Positions 17,549 through 26,297 of a stretch of DNA of 64,000 bases are shown here, in pieces. The position numbers were made by a program, and so were the translations under genes. Origin of the DNA: UBA1672 sp033851915 (GTDB lineage Bacteria > Pseudomonadota > Alphaproteobacteria > Micavibrionales > Micavibrionaceae); contig JAWSVM010000001.1 in assembly GCA_033851915.1 (NCBI GenBank), positions 620,001-684,000 on the forward strand, given 5' to 3'. Below the pieces are notes generated by a model, which did no database searches, was not told the DNA's origin, and saw nothing but the letters and a program-made list of their open reading frames with translations. Numbering within the stretch: position 1 is the first letter of the stretch; each line of letters begins with the position of its first letter.

Positions 17549-20536
17549 ATGGCGATAACCAAAAATGATTTTGTAAAATACAGCGTATTACCGGGGATTT
17601 TCCCTAGGGTAAAGGGTTTGTTGAACTCTGGTTTTGCCTTTTTGGCGAGCTTGATTGCGGTTATCTATTACAATGTGGGATTACTTCCTGCTGGGCATGT
17701 GTATTTAAAACATGATAATTTTGGTCGCTTTGGTCTTCGTCATGTTATTGCCGAGGCAGGAAATAATCTTGTTTTTGAACGAAAAAACATTGATAAAATT
17801 GTAATATATTTTACGATCCTTATCGGCTTGGCATTGGTTGCCGTGCAAATCGTTTTGCTATGTACCTCCCTTCTTGCGAGTCCTGTGTTGGCAGGTCCGT
17901 GGTCTAATATATTCCTGAATACACCTGCCGGGCATGATTCATCGCAAGATATTGCCTTTATTGTACTGGATAATGTTTTTGGTATGAAGGAAGGGTCGGG
18001 GTCAAGTATTGCGACAGGCTTTTATAATTCTTGTATTTCTGATTTGGGAACGGCTTGTTTGGATATACAGGGTAATGTGATCCCTTCACCAACCAGTTAT
18101 CCTGCGCCGATGCATCTTGCATTGCATACGATGTTACATTTCTACACCATGGGTATTGCCATGATCTCGGGCGTTATTCTGATTTATTTCGTGATTACAA
18201 TTGTTGGAGAAACGGTAACAACGGGAACGCCTTTCGGGCGACGCCTTAACCGTGCGTGGTTTATACCGAGGTTGGTTGTGTTTTTTGCGCTTTTGGCGCC
18301 TGTTAGTACTGCGAATAACAATGCGGGTATTAATGTTGCGCAGCTTATTGTGTTTTCTGTTGCTAAATTTGGATCAAATATGGCAACGAATGTGTGGTTA
18401 CAATTTAATGATACTGCTATTGCTTCGACCAGTGAGTTTTTGGGGCAATCGCAGAGCTTGCTTGCTGAACCAAATATGCCTGAAATTGGTGGATTAACAC
18501 AGTTTATGCATGTTGTTCGTATGTGTATTGTTGCCGAGAAAATTGTGAACGGTATTGATGTTTATCCTTATTTTGTTCGACCTCATAGTGAGAATACGAC
18601 GGCTGTCTTGCTTCATAATGGTTCAACAGAAGGTGGTGGTGCTGCTAATATGGGTGGTAGGACAGATGATTATTTTTGGATTGGAGATGTTGGTGATTTT
18701 GTAGATGCAGTGATTTTTTCCCGTTATAGAACTGTCGTTTTGCGTTTTGGTCATCGTAACCCTCCAGGACTTCCTTCTAATCCGTCCGGTGTTTCCGGGC
18801 CTGTTGCTACTGATGAAAACGTGGCGCCTAATAATAAAGAGGGCGCATATGATGAGGAATGGGGTTATGTGCAGCCAACATGTGGTGAGCTTCATTTTGA
18901 TATTACGTCACTAGATGAATTTGTGATTGAAAGTGATGGTATCCAGCATGAATTTTTTATGGAAATCAATGATTTCTTTAATGCTAATCCAATGGCAACT
19001 GCAACAGTATTATGTATGGCACAGTCTATCTTGCCATATGGGCATAACCCTGGATGTGTGGATCAGCCCTATACTGTGACCACGCAGTATGGTTTCTCGT
19101 CTAATACCAAATGGATTACAGCCGAGGCCGCTAGAGCGAATATCGAGTACTTTAACGCAACTAGTGAATTCTTTTTGAATGATTCAAATTATGATTGGGG
19201 CACGTTGTCTTCTTCGGGGATAACGAGTGTCTATGATAGAATACGTACTGCTTATGATACGACGGCGTATAAGGGGAATTTGTTGATGCCGGCGGAAGTG
19301 CGCGAAAGAGGCTGGGCTGGTGCGGCGTTATGGTATAATAAAATTGCCGAGCTGAATGGTTTGGTGACCTCTGCGATAAAGAATGTGCCAAGACCGTTTA
19401 GATATCCTATGGTGATGGAAATTATTTCAGAAGCGCATAAAGCGCAAGATACGAATATGTCGCATGGTGATCGGTTTAATCCACGCCTTCAAAATGGGAA
19501 GTTAGTTACTTTGCCGCGTCCCGGTGATCAGTATATTGCAGCGGCACTATACAGTGATTACAATTTTTGGCGCACATCTAAAGTGCAAGAAACTGTTTCG
19601 ACGCGTTCAGCCAAAAACAGTATTATTGATTTTATTAACACAGTTTTCGGTACAGATGGTTTGATGAATATCATGGATAATAAGGGTACACATCCTTTGG
19701 CTATGCTTAGCTCTGCCGGAAAAGGTATTGTGGATGCTTCTATCAGAAATTTATTTGCCGGTGTTGTCGGGCAGGGTGTCGGCGAGATTTTAACCGATGA
19801 TTTCTTTGGGCCATTGGCTGGTACGGCTGGTGAATTCTTGGTTCAGATGAGTCTGTTAACCTTGTCGATTGGGTTTATGCTGTATTATGTTTTGCCGTTT
19901 ATGCCGTTTATATACTTCTTCTTTGCATTTGCCGGTTGGATTAAAAGTATTTTTGAAGCTGTTGTCGCCATGCCTCTATGGGCGGTTGCACATATAAAAA
20001 TTGATGGAGAGGGCTTGCCCGGCCCATGGGCAACTAATGGGTATTTCTTGATCTTTGAAATCTTCCTACGTCCAACGTTGATTGTGGTTGGCTTATTGGC
20101 CAGTATATCGATATTCTCGGCATTGATAGCGACGCTGCATGAGGTGTTCCATGTCTTAACATTGTCTGCGACCGGTTTTGATCTGCAGAAAGAGATTTTC
20201 GACCCGACTATTTTAAGTGCAGGGGATAATCTGGATTATTGGCGTTCTCCGGTGGATGAGCTGTTCTATACGGTTGTTTATGTGATACTCGTTTATATGA
20301 TTGGCTTATCGTGCTTTAAGTTGATTGACCAAATTCCAAATAATATTATGCGTTGGATGGGGGTTACGGTTAGTACATTTAGTGAAACAGCAGGTGATCC
20401 TGCGGGTGAACTGACAGGTAAGATGTATAGAGCGACCCAGATGACCAATGCGCAGATTACAACGTCAATTGCACGTATGAAGGGTCAGACCTCATCTGCT
20501 ATGAGTGACAATTTGGTCATACATGGTGCTGGTTGA
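17549..20536 (+). CDS. DotA/TraY-family type IVB secretion membrane protein, copy 3
   Basis: The 995-residue third paralogue follows copy 2 after 23 bases, so all three are probably one transcript. Shared elements are PGIFPRVKGLLNSGFAF, FGRFGLRHVIAEAGNN, a second span ending in SPVLA, GTPFGRRLNRAWFIPRLV, RGWAGAALWYNKIAELNG and PLWAVAHIKIDGEGLPG near residue 807, with LIDQIPNNIMRWMG near the end. The loop has its own insertions, including a segment with several cysteines near residues 450-510 that the other copies lack. The Shine-Dalgarno is weak, consistent with translation coupled to copy 2. No other secretion gene follows; the next gene is convergent mlaC. Confidence 0.88.
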   Translation: MAITKNDFVKYSVLPGIFPRVKGLLNSGFAFLASLIAVIYYNVGLLPAGHVYLKHDNFGRFGLRHVIAEAGNNLVFERKNIDKIVIYFTILIGLALVAVQIVLLCTSLLASPVLAGPWSNIFLNTPAGHDSSQDIAFIVLDNVFGMKEGSGSSIATGFYNSCISDLGTACLDIQGNVIPSPTSYPAPMHLALHTMLHFYTMGIAMISGVILIYFVITIVGETVTTGTPFGRRLNRAWFIPRLVVFFALLAPVSTANNNAGINVAQLIVFSVAKFGSNMATNVWLQFNDTAIASTSEFLGQSQSLLAEPNMPEIGGLTQFMHVVRMCIVAEKIVNGIDVYPYFVRPHSENTTAVLLHNGSTEGGGAANMGGRTDDYFWIGDVGDFVDAVIFSRYRTVVLRFGHRNPPGLPSNPSGVSGPVATDENVAPNNKEGAYDEEWGYVQPTCGELHFDITSLDEFVIESDGIQHEFFMEINDFFNANPMATATVLCMAQSILPYGHNPGCVDQPYTVTTQYGFSSNTKWITAEAARANIEYFNATSEFFLNDSNYDWGTLSSSGITSVYDRIRTAYDTTAYKGNLLMPAEVRERGWAGAALWYNKIAELNGLVTSAIKNVPRPFRYPMVMEIISEAHKAQDTNMSHGDRFNPRLQNGKLVTLPRPGDQYIAAALYSDYNFWRTSKVQETVSTRSAKNSIIDFINTVFGTDGLMNIMDNKGTHPLAMLSSAGKGIVDASIRNLFAGVVGQGVGEILTDDFFGPLAGTAGEFLVQMSLLTLSIGFMLYYVLPFMPFIYFFFAFAGWIKSIFEAVVAMPLWAVAHIKIDGEGLPGPWATNGYFLIFEIFLRPTLIVVGLLASISIFSALIATLHEVFHVLTLSATGFDLQKEIFDPTILSAGDNLDYWRSPVDELFYTVVYVILVYMIGLSCFKLIDQIPNNIMRWMGVTVSTFSETAGDPAGELTGKMYRATQMTNAQITTSIARMKGQTSSAMSDNLVIHGAG

Positions 20537-20610
20537 TAAATGCGTTTTTCACACGTAACAAGGCACGGCTTATAAAGCCTGCCTATTCCATTGAAATTTC
20601 TGAGTGTAAT

Positions 20611-21276
20611 TTAGCTTTTGGGGCGTAGATGCGCCAGCAAGACTTCCACCTTGCCGCCACCACGTTGTATGACAGAGGCGAAGTCGGATCGTTGAGTCAA
20701 AGACATGCTAACGCCTTCAACAATGATATCAATGACTTTAAATTTGCCGTTTTTCTTTTGACGAACGCGCCAGTCAACACGTATTTTTGGCCCGCTTTCA
20801 GGCACGATAGATGAGGATACAAGGGCGTCTGCTTTGCCTGTTAGGCGTGCAGAGGCTACTTTGATGACCTGACCGTTATATTCGCTAAAGCGCTTTGAAT
20901 AGACATTAATGATCATATTTTCGAATAAGGCTAAGTATTCTTTTTGTTCTGTCTTTGAGCTGACTTTCCAGTAGCGTCCCAAGGAAAATCTGGCAATTGT
21001 TTTCATGTCGAAATTATTATGCAGAAGCTTACGAAAGTTTTTCTCGCGCTGTTCTTTCTGTACATCTTCATTCTCCAGAATGCTGATGCCTTTTTGTGCG
21101 AGATTGGAAACAAACTTTATTGCACCATCTTCCAGTGTTTCACTACCAATGTAGATAAGGTCTGTGGACTGCCCCATGGAATGGGTTGAAGGTACATTTT
21201 GAAATGCAAGAGCAGATGTTGATGCAGATAATGTTAGTATGGCACCAAGTGATAGAATAAATTTAGGACTTAACAC
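20611..21276 (-). CDS. mlaC: Phospholipid-binding periplasmic protein MlaC
   Basis: MlaC carries phospholipids across the periplasm between the outer-membrane MlaA complex and the inner-membrane MlaFEDB transporter. The 221-residue product has a signal peptide (residues 1-24, ending SALA). The mature protein has the family pattern: RKLLHNNFDMKTIARFSLGRYWK near residue 88, then EYLALFENMIINVYSKRF, and a C-terminal VDWRVRQKKNGKFKVIDIIVEGVS typical of the Ttg2D/MlaC fold. It lies 99 bases downstream of mlaA on the same strand. No mlaFEDB genes are seen here. Confidence 0.92.
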   Translation of the reverse strand: MLSPKFILSLGAILTLSASTSALAFQNVPSTHSMGQSTDLIYIGSETLEDGAIKFVSNLAQKGISILENEDVQKEQREKNFRKLLHNNFDMKTIARFSLGRYWKVSSKTEQKEYLALFENMIINVYSKRFSEYNGQVIKVASARLTGKADALVSSSIVPESGPKIRVDWRVRQKKNGKFKVIDIIVEGVSMSLTQRSDFASVIQRGGGKVEVLLAHLRPKS

Positions 21277-21375
21277 AAGTATCTCCTTTTGAACAGTCTA
21301 CGACCTTATAGCCTATCCATGAGTATAAAGGGTATTTTTTAATGATTCAAATTCAGGATTCCATAAATAATCGTT

Positions 21376-22182
21376 TTATTCATCATCATAATATGGAATG
21401 GCCGGAATATCACTGATCGAGATGCTTTTGTTATCATTTACAAGAGCCTTACGATGCTGGTAATACGTGCTGCGGATTGCGGCGTAATAATCAATGGAAT
21501 TGTTTTCCAAATCATCCAGAGTATCTTTTAGTGAATCTCTTATATCAAGATAGTCGACGACATATTTTCCTGAATAGAGCAGTTCTTTGTTTGTGTTGAA
21601 CAAATGCCAACGCAAAGGGTCTGCAATGGTATCGGCAAAATAGCCACCATAGTCACGTATGGATGATGGGCCGATAAAGGGGACAACCATATAAGGGCCG
21701 TGTTCAACGCCCCATACAGCGAGTGTTTGTCCAAAATCTTCAGGTTCGTATTCTATACCTTCATGGCCGGCAACATCAAATATTCCGCCAATGCCGATAG
21801 AGGTGTTGATTGCGACGCGTAAGAGAACATCACGGGCGCCGCCTAGGTCTCCTTGCAAGAGTTGGTTCGCAAAGGTAATCGGGCTGCGTAGGTTGCGTAA
21901 GACATTTCTTATACCGCTTCGAACGGGGCGTGGTGCAATTGTTCTATAGCCTTCGATAACCGGATTGATGACGGCTTTGTCCACGGCCATATTAAAGGCC
22001 ATAACCTGTCTGTTTTGTTCTTCCATAGGGTCATAAATGATAATGCCTGCCTCGTGTATTTCGTTTCCCTTCATGCTTGCACAGGAAGAGACGGCCAAGC
22101 TGGATAATGCAATTAAAGAAAGCCGCGCATAAAAAGAAGATGCTTTTGCCTTTTTATGTGTCGTGTTTGTAATCGTTTCCAT
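21376..22182 (-). CDS. mlaA: Outer-membrane phospholipid removal lipoprotein MlaA (VacJ)
   Basis: The 268-residue product is a lipoprotein: after a basic N-terminus comes a hydrophobic stretch and the lipobox VSSC with Cys34 as the predicted lipid anchor. The body carries family marks such as DPMEEQNRQVMAFN, RNVLRNLRSPITFANQLLQGD, GIGGIFDVA and FGQTLAVWGVEHGPYMVVPFIGPS. MlaA removes mislocalised phospholipids from the outer leaflet of the outer membrane and passes them to MlaC, encoded next. The long N-terminus before the hydrophobic core is unusual, but there is no later Met in that region. Confidence 0.93.
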   Translation of the reverse strand: METITNTTHKKAKASSFYARLSLIALSSLAVSSCASMKGNEIHEAGIIIYDPMEEQNRQVMAFNMAVDKAVINPVIEGYRTIAPRPVRSGIRNVLRNLRSPITFANQLLQGDLGGARDVLLRVAINTSIGIGGIFDVAGHEGIEYEPEDFGQTLAVWGVEHGPYMVVPFIGPSSIRDYGGYFADTIADPLRWHLFNTNKELLYSGKYVVDYLDIRDSLKDTLDDLENNSIDYYAAIRSTYYQHRKALVNDNKSISISDIPAIPYYDDE

Positions 22183-22295
22183 TGCGAAATCCTGTATTTA
22201 TATTGTTTACATTTTATAGATGAGAAGTGTTATGCAGAAAAGTACTTATATTGTAAATACCATGTGTTGATTATCAATTGGTTAATTTCAAAAAC

Positions 22296-22320
22296 AATTA
22301 AAAAGCTGTGTATGCTTTTT
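22296..22320 (-). terminator. Probable terminator after lptF-lptG
   Basis: A 7-bp stem, GCTTTTT paired with AAAAAGC around a 7-base loop (22300-22320), lies just past the lptG stop on the minus strand. It is followed after a few bases by a short T-run in the direction of lptG transcription. The stem is AT-rich and therefore only moderately strong. Confidence 0.45.
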
Positions 22321-22325
22321 CGGTT

Positions 22326-23513
22326 TTAACCATCTTCCAAATTCATCATAACCGAGAGCCCCAGCAGGAATGAGATAAGCGCAGGTGACCATGCGGCAAG
22401 AATAACGGGAATTTGTTGTGAGGCGCCCAGAGCTTGCAGAAAGCTGGAGAGGAAAAATACGATAAAGCCGATGAATATGCCTGCTGCGATCATGGGCAAT
22501 GTTCCTCTTGAGCGCGGTGGGCGCATAGAGACGGCGGCGGCGAGGAGTATCATTGCACTAAACATAAGGGGCTGTGACAGCAGGTTGTGATAATAGACTT
22601 TTAAGCCAGTAGCATCAAAGCCGGTTTGTTCCAGTGTTTTGATGTAGGCGGGGAGTTTCCAAAAGGACATGCTTTGCGGGGAGGAGAAGCTCTCTTCTAT
22701 ATCTTGACGGGTTAATGTGGTTGGCAGCTGGTATGTTTTTTCTTTTGCTGGCACGCTGTGTTCTTTATGTATCGTGACGTCGCGTAAGTGCCATAGAGTT
22801 TCTTCTAACTCCGCTGTTTTGGCGTCGACGCGCTGAAGGAAGGTGTTATTATCGGTGAAATATAAAACCGTGACGTTTTCGAGTATCCACTCAGGTTGTT
22901 TTATTCTCTGAGCGTGTAATATGACGTAACCGCTGATTAGCTCCGGTTTTTGTATCGGCGTTGCTTTGTCTTCGCTGTTGTTGATTGTATCTGTTGAAGG
23001 CGGTGCCGCCGGAGCGTCAGATTCTATCAAGATAGCTTGCTTTAGCCATAGTCCTTCCTGAAAAACGGCAATATGATTTTCTTGATGTTTTAGATGTGTG
23101 CGTTCCAGCTCTTCATATTTTCCGATTAAAACCGCGCCAATAGGGTTGATGACAGCCATTTGTGCAACGCCAAATAAGATGCCAACGGCAGTGATAGGCA
23201 ATAGGAATTGCCAGACCGAAAAGCCCGAGGCGCGTACAACGATTAGTTCATAGCTGCGGGTAAGTTGCCAAAATGTGAACATGGCGCTGAATAGCACCGC
23301 AAAGGGGAATAATGTTTGCCCAACTTTGGGGAGCTTAAAAATGCCCATTTGTAACACTAGGCTCATTGGGATATCACCGCGCTTACTGGCACGACGGATA
23401 AGTTCGACGGTGTCAAATAGATAGATTACGGCCAGCAAGGCCATGAGTAGTATGAACAGGTTGAACAGATATCTTTTGGCAATGTATGTGCTGAGTGTTG
23501 GAGTGATTTTCAT
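22326..23513 (-). CDS. lptG: LPS export permease LptG
   Basis: The 395-residue protein is a YjgP/YjgQ-family permease: an N-terminal span at about 15-35, further spans at about 60-80 and 100-120, a periplasmic beta-jellyroll region over about 140-300, and three C-terminal spans. With LptF and the ATPase LptB (encoded at 44.6 kb) it forms the inner-membrane transporter that extracts LPS. The loop carries a Pro/Ala/Thr-rich insertion near residues 160-180 that looks disordered. Its ATG overlaps the lptF stop (ATGA), a sign of coupled translation. LptG is assigned as the second gene of the usual lptF-lptG pair. Confidence 0.92.
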   Translation of the reverse strand: MKITPTLSTYIAKRYLFNLFILLMALLAVIYLFDTVELIRRASKRGDIPMSLVLQMGIFKLPKVGQTLFPFAVLFSAMFTFWQLTRSYELIVVRASGFSVWQFLLPITAVGILFGVAQMAVINPIGAVLIGKYEELERTHLKHQENHIAVFQEGLWLKQAILIESDAPAAPPSTDTINNSEDKATPIQKPELISGYVILHAQRIKQPEWILENVTVLYFTDNNTFLQRVDAKTAELEETLWHLRDVTIHKEHSVPAKEKTYQLPTTLTRQDIEESFSSPQSMSFWKLPAYIKTLEQTGFDATGLKVYYHNLLSQPLMFSAMILLAAAVSMRPPRSRGTLPMIAAGIFIGFIVFFLSSFLQALGASQQIPVILAAWSPALISFLLGLSVMMNLEDG

Positions 23514-24640
23514 GCTGCTTTTGTCCGCTTGGTATAAAGAATTTGGCGGCGGAGATCTTCGCTAAACCCGCTTAAAAAGAATGTGGAAATTATAATGGGC
23601 GCAAAGGTCAGGGTATACATCAAAATTAGCCCTGTGTCATTGTTGCGCGCAAGGTTATAGGATGCCAAAAATAGGCCTTGGATGACCATGATAATCACAA
23701 TGGCAATGCCGATCCTTGTGCCTTGACCGCGCCTATCAATGGGGCCAAGCAGCAGGATGCTTAGTGCGATTAGCGGAAAAGACAGGGCGAGGAGGGGGCT
23801 GGTGAAGCGGCGATGTATCTCGATCGCAAATTCATGCGCACTTTCTAGATCACGTTTATTGTTTGGGTCGGGATTTAGAAGCTTGGTAATTGTGCGTTCA
23901 TTTGGCTCCGCCCATCTTTCGCGCGCAGGGCTGCTGCCTGGTAAATCAATGGTATAGCGGTCAAAGTCCAGCCTTTGTAATATACCCGTTTCAGGGTTAT
24001 AGGTTTGCCGAGAGCCATTAAAGACGATGACTTGTTGCCCTTCGTCATCAATAATAATTATACCGCGTTTGGCGAGAACAGTTGAAGGTGGCGCGGATTT
24101 GTCCCGTGTATCATGGATCATCAGTCCGGCAAGCTCTCCTTCGCTGGTTCGTTCCCGAATATAGACGGTTAAACCGCGGCCGATTGGGTTAAAAACCCCT
24201 TCCTTAAATAGCGTTGTCGCGAATTCTGATTTTAATGCGTGGCGCATGCTGTGCATTTTTGCTAATGAGATTGGGGCAACCCACATGGTAATCCCCCATA
24301 GCAGAACTGTTACGCAGAGGCCAAGGATGATGGCGGGCTTTGCCAGAGAAAAAGAAGAAAATCCCGTGGCGCGAATGGCTGTGATTTCGGAGTCTATGGT
24401 CATTTTATTATAGAGGAACAGTGTGGCGGCCATAACGGAGAGTGGTAATATAACCTCGAAAAAGCGTGGCAGAGCGAGGCTGGTTAAAACCAAAAAGGAG
24501 CTCCCCGCGGCGCCGGCATTGATGATGATTTCCAAAAAGCGGAGTGATTGCGTTAAAAATATTACGAAAGCCAGTATGATCGCGACAAAAGTCGTTGCGA
24601 TGAAGAGGTTTTTTAACAAATAGTAATTGAATATTTTCAT
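23510..24640 (-). CDS. lptF: LPS export permease LptF
   Basis: The 376-residue YjgP/YjgQ-family protein is the partner of LptG. The start MKIFNYYLLKNLF, the helix with LPLSVMAATLFLYNKMTIDSE near residue 60-80 and the conserved ITAIRATGFS segment are typical of LptF. It has six predicted membrane helices split by a periplasmic domain over about 130-270. The first gene of a two-gene minus-strand operon, it shares four bases with lptG. It is divergent from pepA, as lptFG commonly is in proteobacteria. Confidence 0.93.
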   Translation of the reverse strand: MKIFNYYLLKNLFIATTFVAIILAFVIFLTQSLRFLEIIINAGAAGSSFLVLTSLALPRFFEVILPLSVMAATLFLYNKMTIDSEITAIRATGFSSFSLAKPAIILGLCVTVLLWGITMWVAPISLAKMHSMRHALKSEFATTLFKEGVFNPIGRGLTVYIRERTSEGELAGLMIHDTRDKSAPPSTVLAKRGIIIIDDEGQQVIVFNGSRQTYNPETGILQRLDFDRYTIDLPGSSPARERWAEPNERTITKLLNPDPNNKRDLESAHEFAIEIHRRFTSPLLALSFPLIALSILLLGPIDRRGQGTRIGIAIVIIMVIQGLFLASYNLARNNDTGLILMYTLTFAPIIISTFFLSGFSEDLRRQILYTKRTKAA

Positions 24641-24788
24641 ATTATTTACGCGTTTATAGCTGACCGTTGTAGTTTAAGCATAATGTTGTTTATAGGCCAG
24701 TGTGTGGCAATTGACGATATGCTCGGGAGATTATACTATGATCTGGTCTTAAAGCGACTCCAATTTATTCGTGCATCAGGAAAATATA

Positions 24789-26297
24789 ATGACATTAGAT
24801 ATCTCGTTTTCAAAAGCCCCCTATAAGAACACAGAAGCCGCGGTTATTTGTTTTTATAATGATAAAGAATCCAGCCCGTCTGTGGGTTCGTTAAATTACG
24901 AATTTAAAGGTTTTGTAGACCACGTTTTGGAGAAAAGCAAAAGCTTTAAGGGGAAAAATGGGCAGATTGAAATTTTGATGCTGCCGGAGGGCTCGCCTTA
25001 CAGCTATGTGGTTCTATTGGGCTGTGGGAAGCGCGAAGATTTTACCAAAATTGAGGCCGAGAAATTGGGCGGAAAGTTGTTGTGTGCGCTTGAGGCCAAG
25101 AAAATAGAGACTGTTGAGTTTTATGCGGATAATGAGCTGCCTGGTTGTGGCGCACTGACGGCGCATATTGCGGTTGGCCTTGTTCTGCGCTCTTATAAGT
25201 TCGAGCTGTATCAATCACCAGATGAGGATGATGAAAAAATCGTGCTGACACGTGCGCATTTCGTATTGTTTGAAAGTGATGTTGCCAGCGATTTATACGC
25301 AGTGCAGGCTTGTGTTAATCAAGGCGTGTTTTTGGCGCGTGATTTAGTGAATGAGCCGCCAAATATTTTGTATCCTGATAGCTATGCTAAGCGCATTAAA
25401 GAACAGCTTAAGCCGTTGGGTGTTGATGTGGAAATTCTCGATGAGAAGAAAATGCGTAAGCTTGGAATGGGTGCTATCCTTGCTGTTGGGCAAGGTTCTG
25501 ACAACCCGCCGCGCATGGTGATTATGCGCTGGAATGGGGATAAGACATCCACTGATGCGCCGCTTGCTTTTGTGGGGAAAGGGGTGACGTTCGATACGGG
25601 CGGTATCTCTCTTAAGCCCGGCCCGGGCATGGAAGATATGAAGATGGATATGGGTGGTTCGGCCGCCGTCGTTGGTTTGATGAAGTCGCTGGCTTTGCGT
25701 AAAGCAAAGGTCAATGTCGTTGCTATCGTTGGCTTGGCGGAGAATATGCCTTCTGCGCGTGCATATCGTCCGGCGGATATTATTACTTCCTATGCGGGTA
25801 AAACGATTGAGGTTTTGAATACGGACGCTGAGGGGCGTTTGGTTTTGGCGGATGCGTTGTCATACGTACAGAAAATCTATCAACCGAGCTTGATTATTGA
25901 TTTGGCGACTTTAACGGGGGCGATGCTGATTGCTCTGGGGCATGAATATTGCGGTACGTTTGTAACCGATGACGCGCTGTGGGAGCAGATGGAGCGCGCA
26001 GGCAAGGCCAGTGATGAGAAATTATGGCGGATGCCGTTGGATAAGGTCTGGAAAAAGGATATGGAAGGCACAATCTCCGATACGCAGAATATGGCGAAGT
26101 CGGGGCGTTGGGCGGGTTCTTGTACGGCAGCGGGCTTTTTATGGCACTTTATTGATGATGGCACACCGTGGGCGCATATGGATATTGCGGGTACGGCGTG
26201 GATTAAAACTGATAAAGATATAGCGCCGAAATACGGCACTGGCTTTGGTGTGCGGGTTCTTGACCGTTTTGTCGCAGAGAACTATGAGCAATCCTAG
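24789..26297 (+). CDS. pepA: Leucyl aminopeptidase (M17)
   Basis: PepA is a cytosolic two-metal aminopeptidase. The C-terminal catalytic domain shows VGKGVTFDTGGISLKP (metal and catalytic lysine region), KMDMGGSAAVVG and NTDAEGRLVLADAL, the M17 signature with its aspartate/glutamate metal ligands. The N-terminal macro-like domain is also complete. A GTG at 24771 is in frame upstream, but CAGGAAA is well spaced for the ATG at 24789, giving 502 residues, the family's usual length. The end of the gene overlaps the start of the radical SAM gene by 14 bases. Confidence 0.95.
   Translation: MTLDISFSKAPYKNTEAAVICFYNDKESSPSVGSLNYEFKGFVDHVLEKSKSFKGKNGQIEILMLPEGSPYSYVVLLGCGKREDFTKIEAEKLGGKLLCALEAKKIETVEFYADNELPGCGALTAHIAVGLVLRSYKFELYQSPDEDDEKIVLTRAHFVLFESDVASDLYAVQACVNQGVFLARDLVNEPPNILYPDSYAKRIKEQLKPLGVDVEILDEKKMRKLGMGAILAVGQGSDNPPRMVIMRWNGDKTSTDAPLAFVGKGVTFDTGGISLKPGPGMEDMKMDMGGSAAVVGLMKSLALRKAKVNVVAIVGLAENMPSARAYRPADIITSYAGKTIEVLNTDAEGRLVLADALSYVQKIYQPSLIIDLATLTGAMLIALGHEYCGTFVTDDALWEQMERAGKASDEKLWRMPLDKVWKKDMEGTISDTQNMAKSGRWAGSCTAAGFLWHFIDDGTPWAHMDIAGTAWIKTDKDIAPKYGTGFGVRVLDRFVAENYEQS

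Noticed and set aside
20545..20585. Imperfect hairpin between the third DotA-like gene and mlaC
   Set aside because: The stem has a bulge and lacks a T-run on either strand, so a terminator call is not supported.
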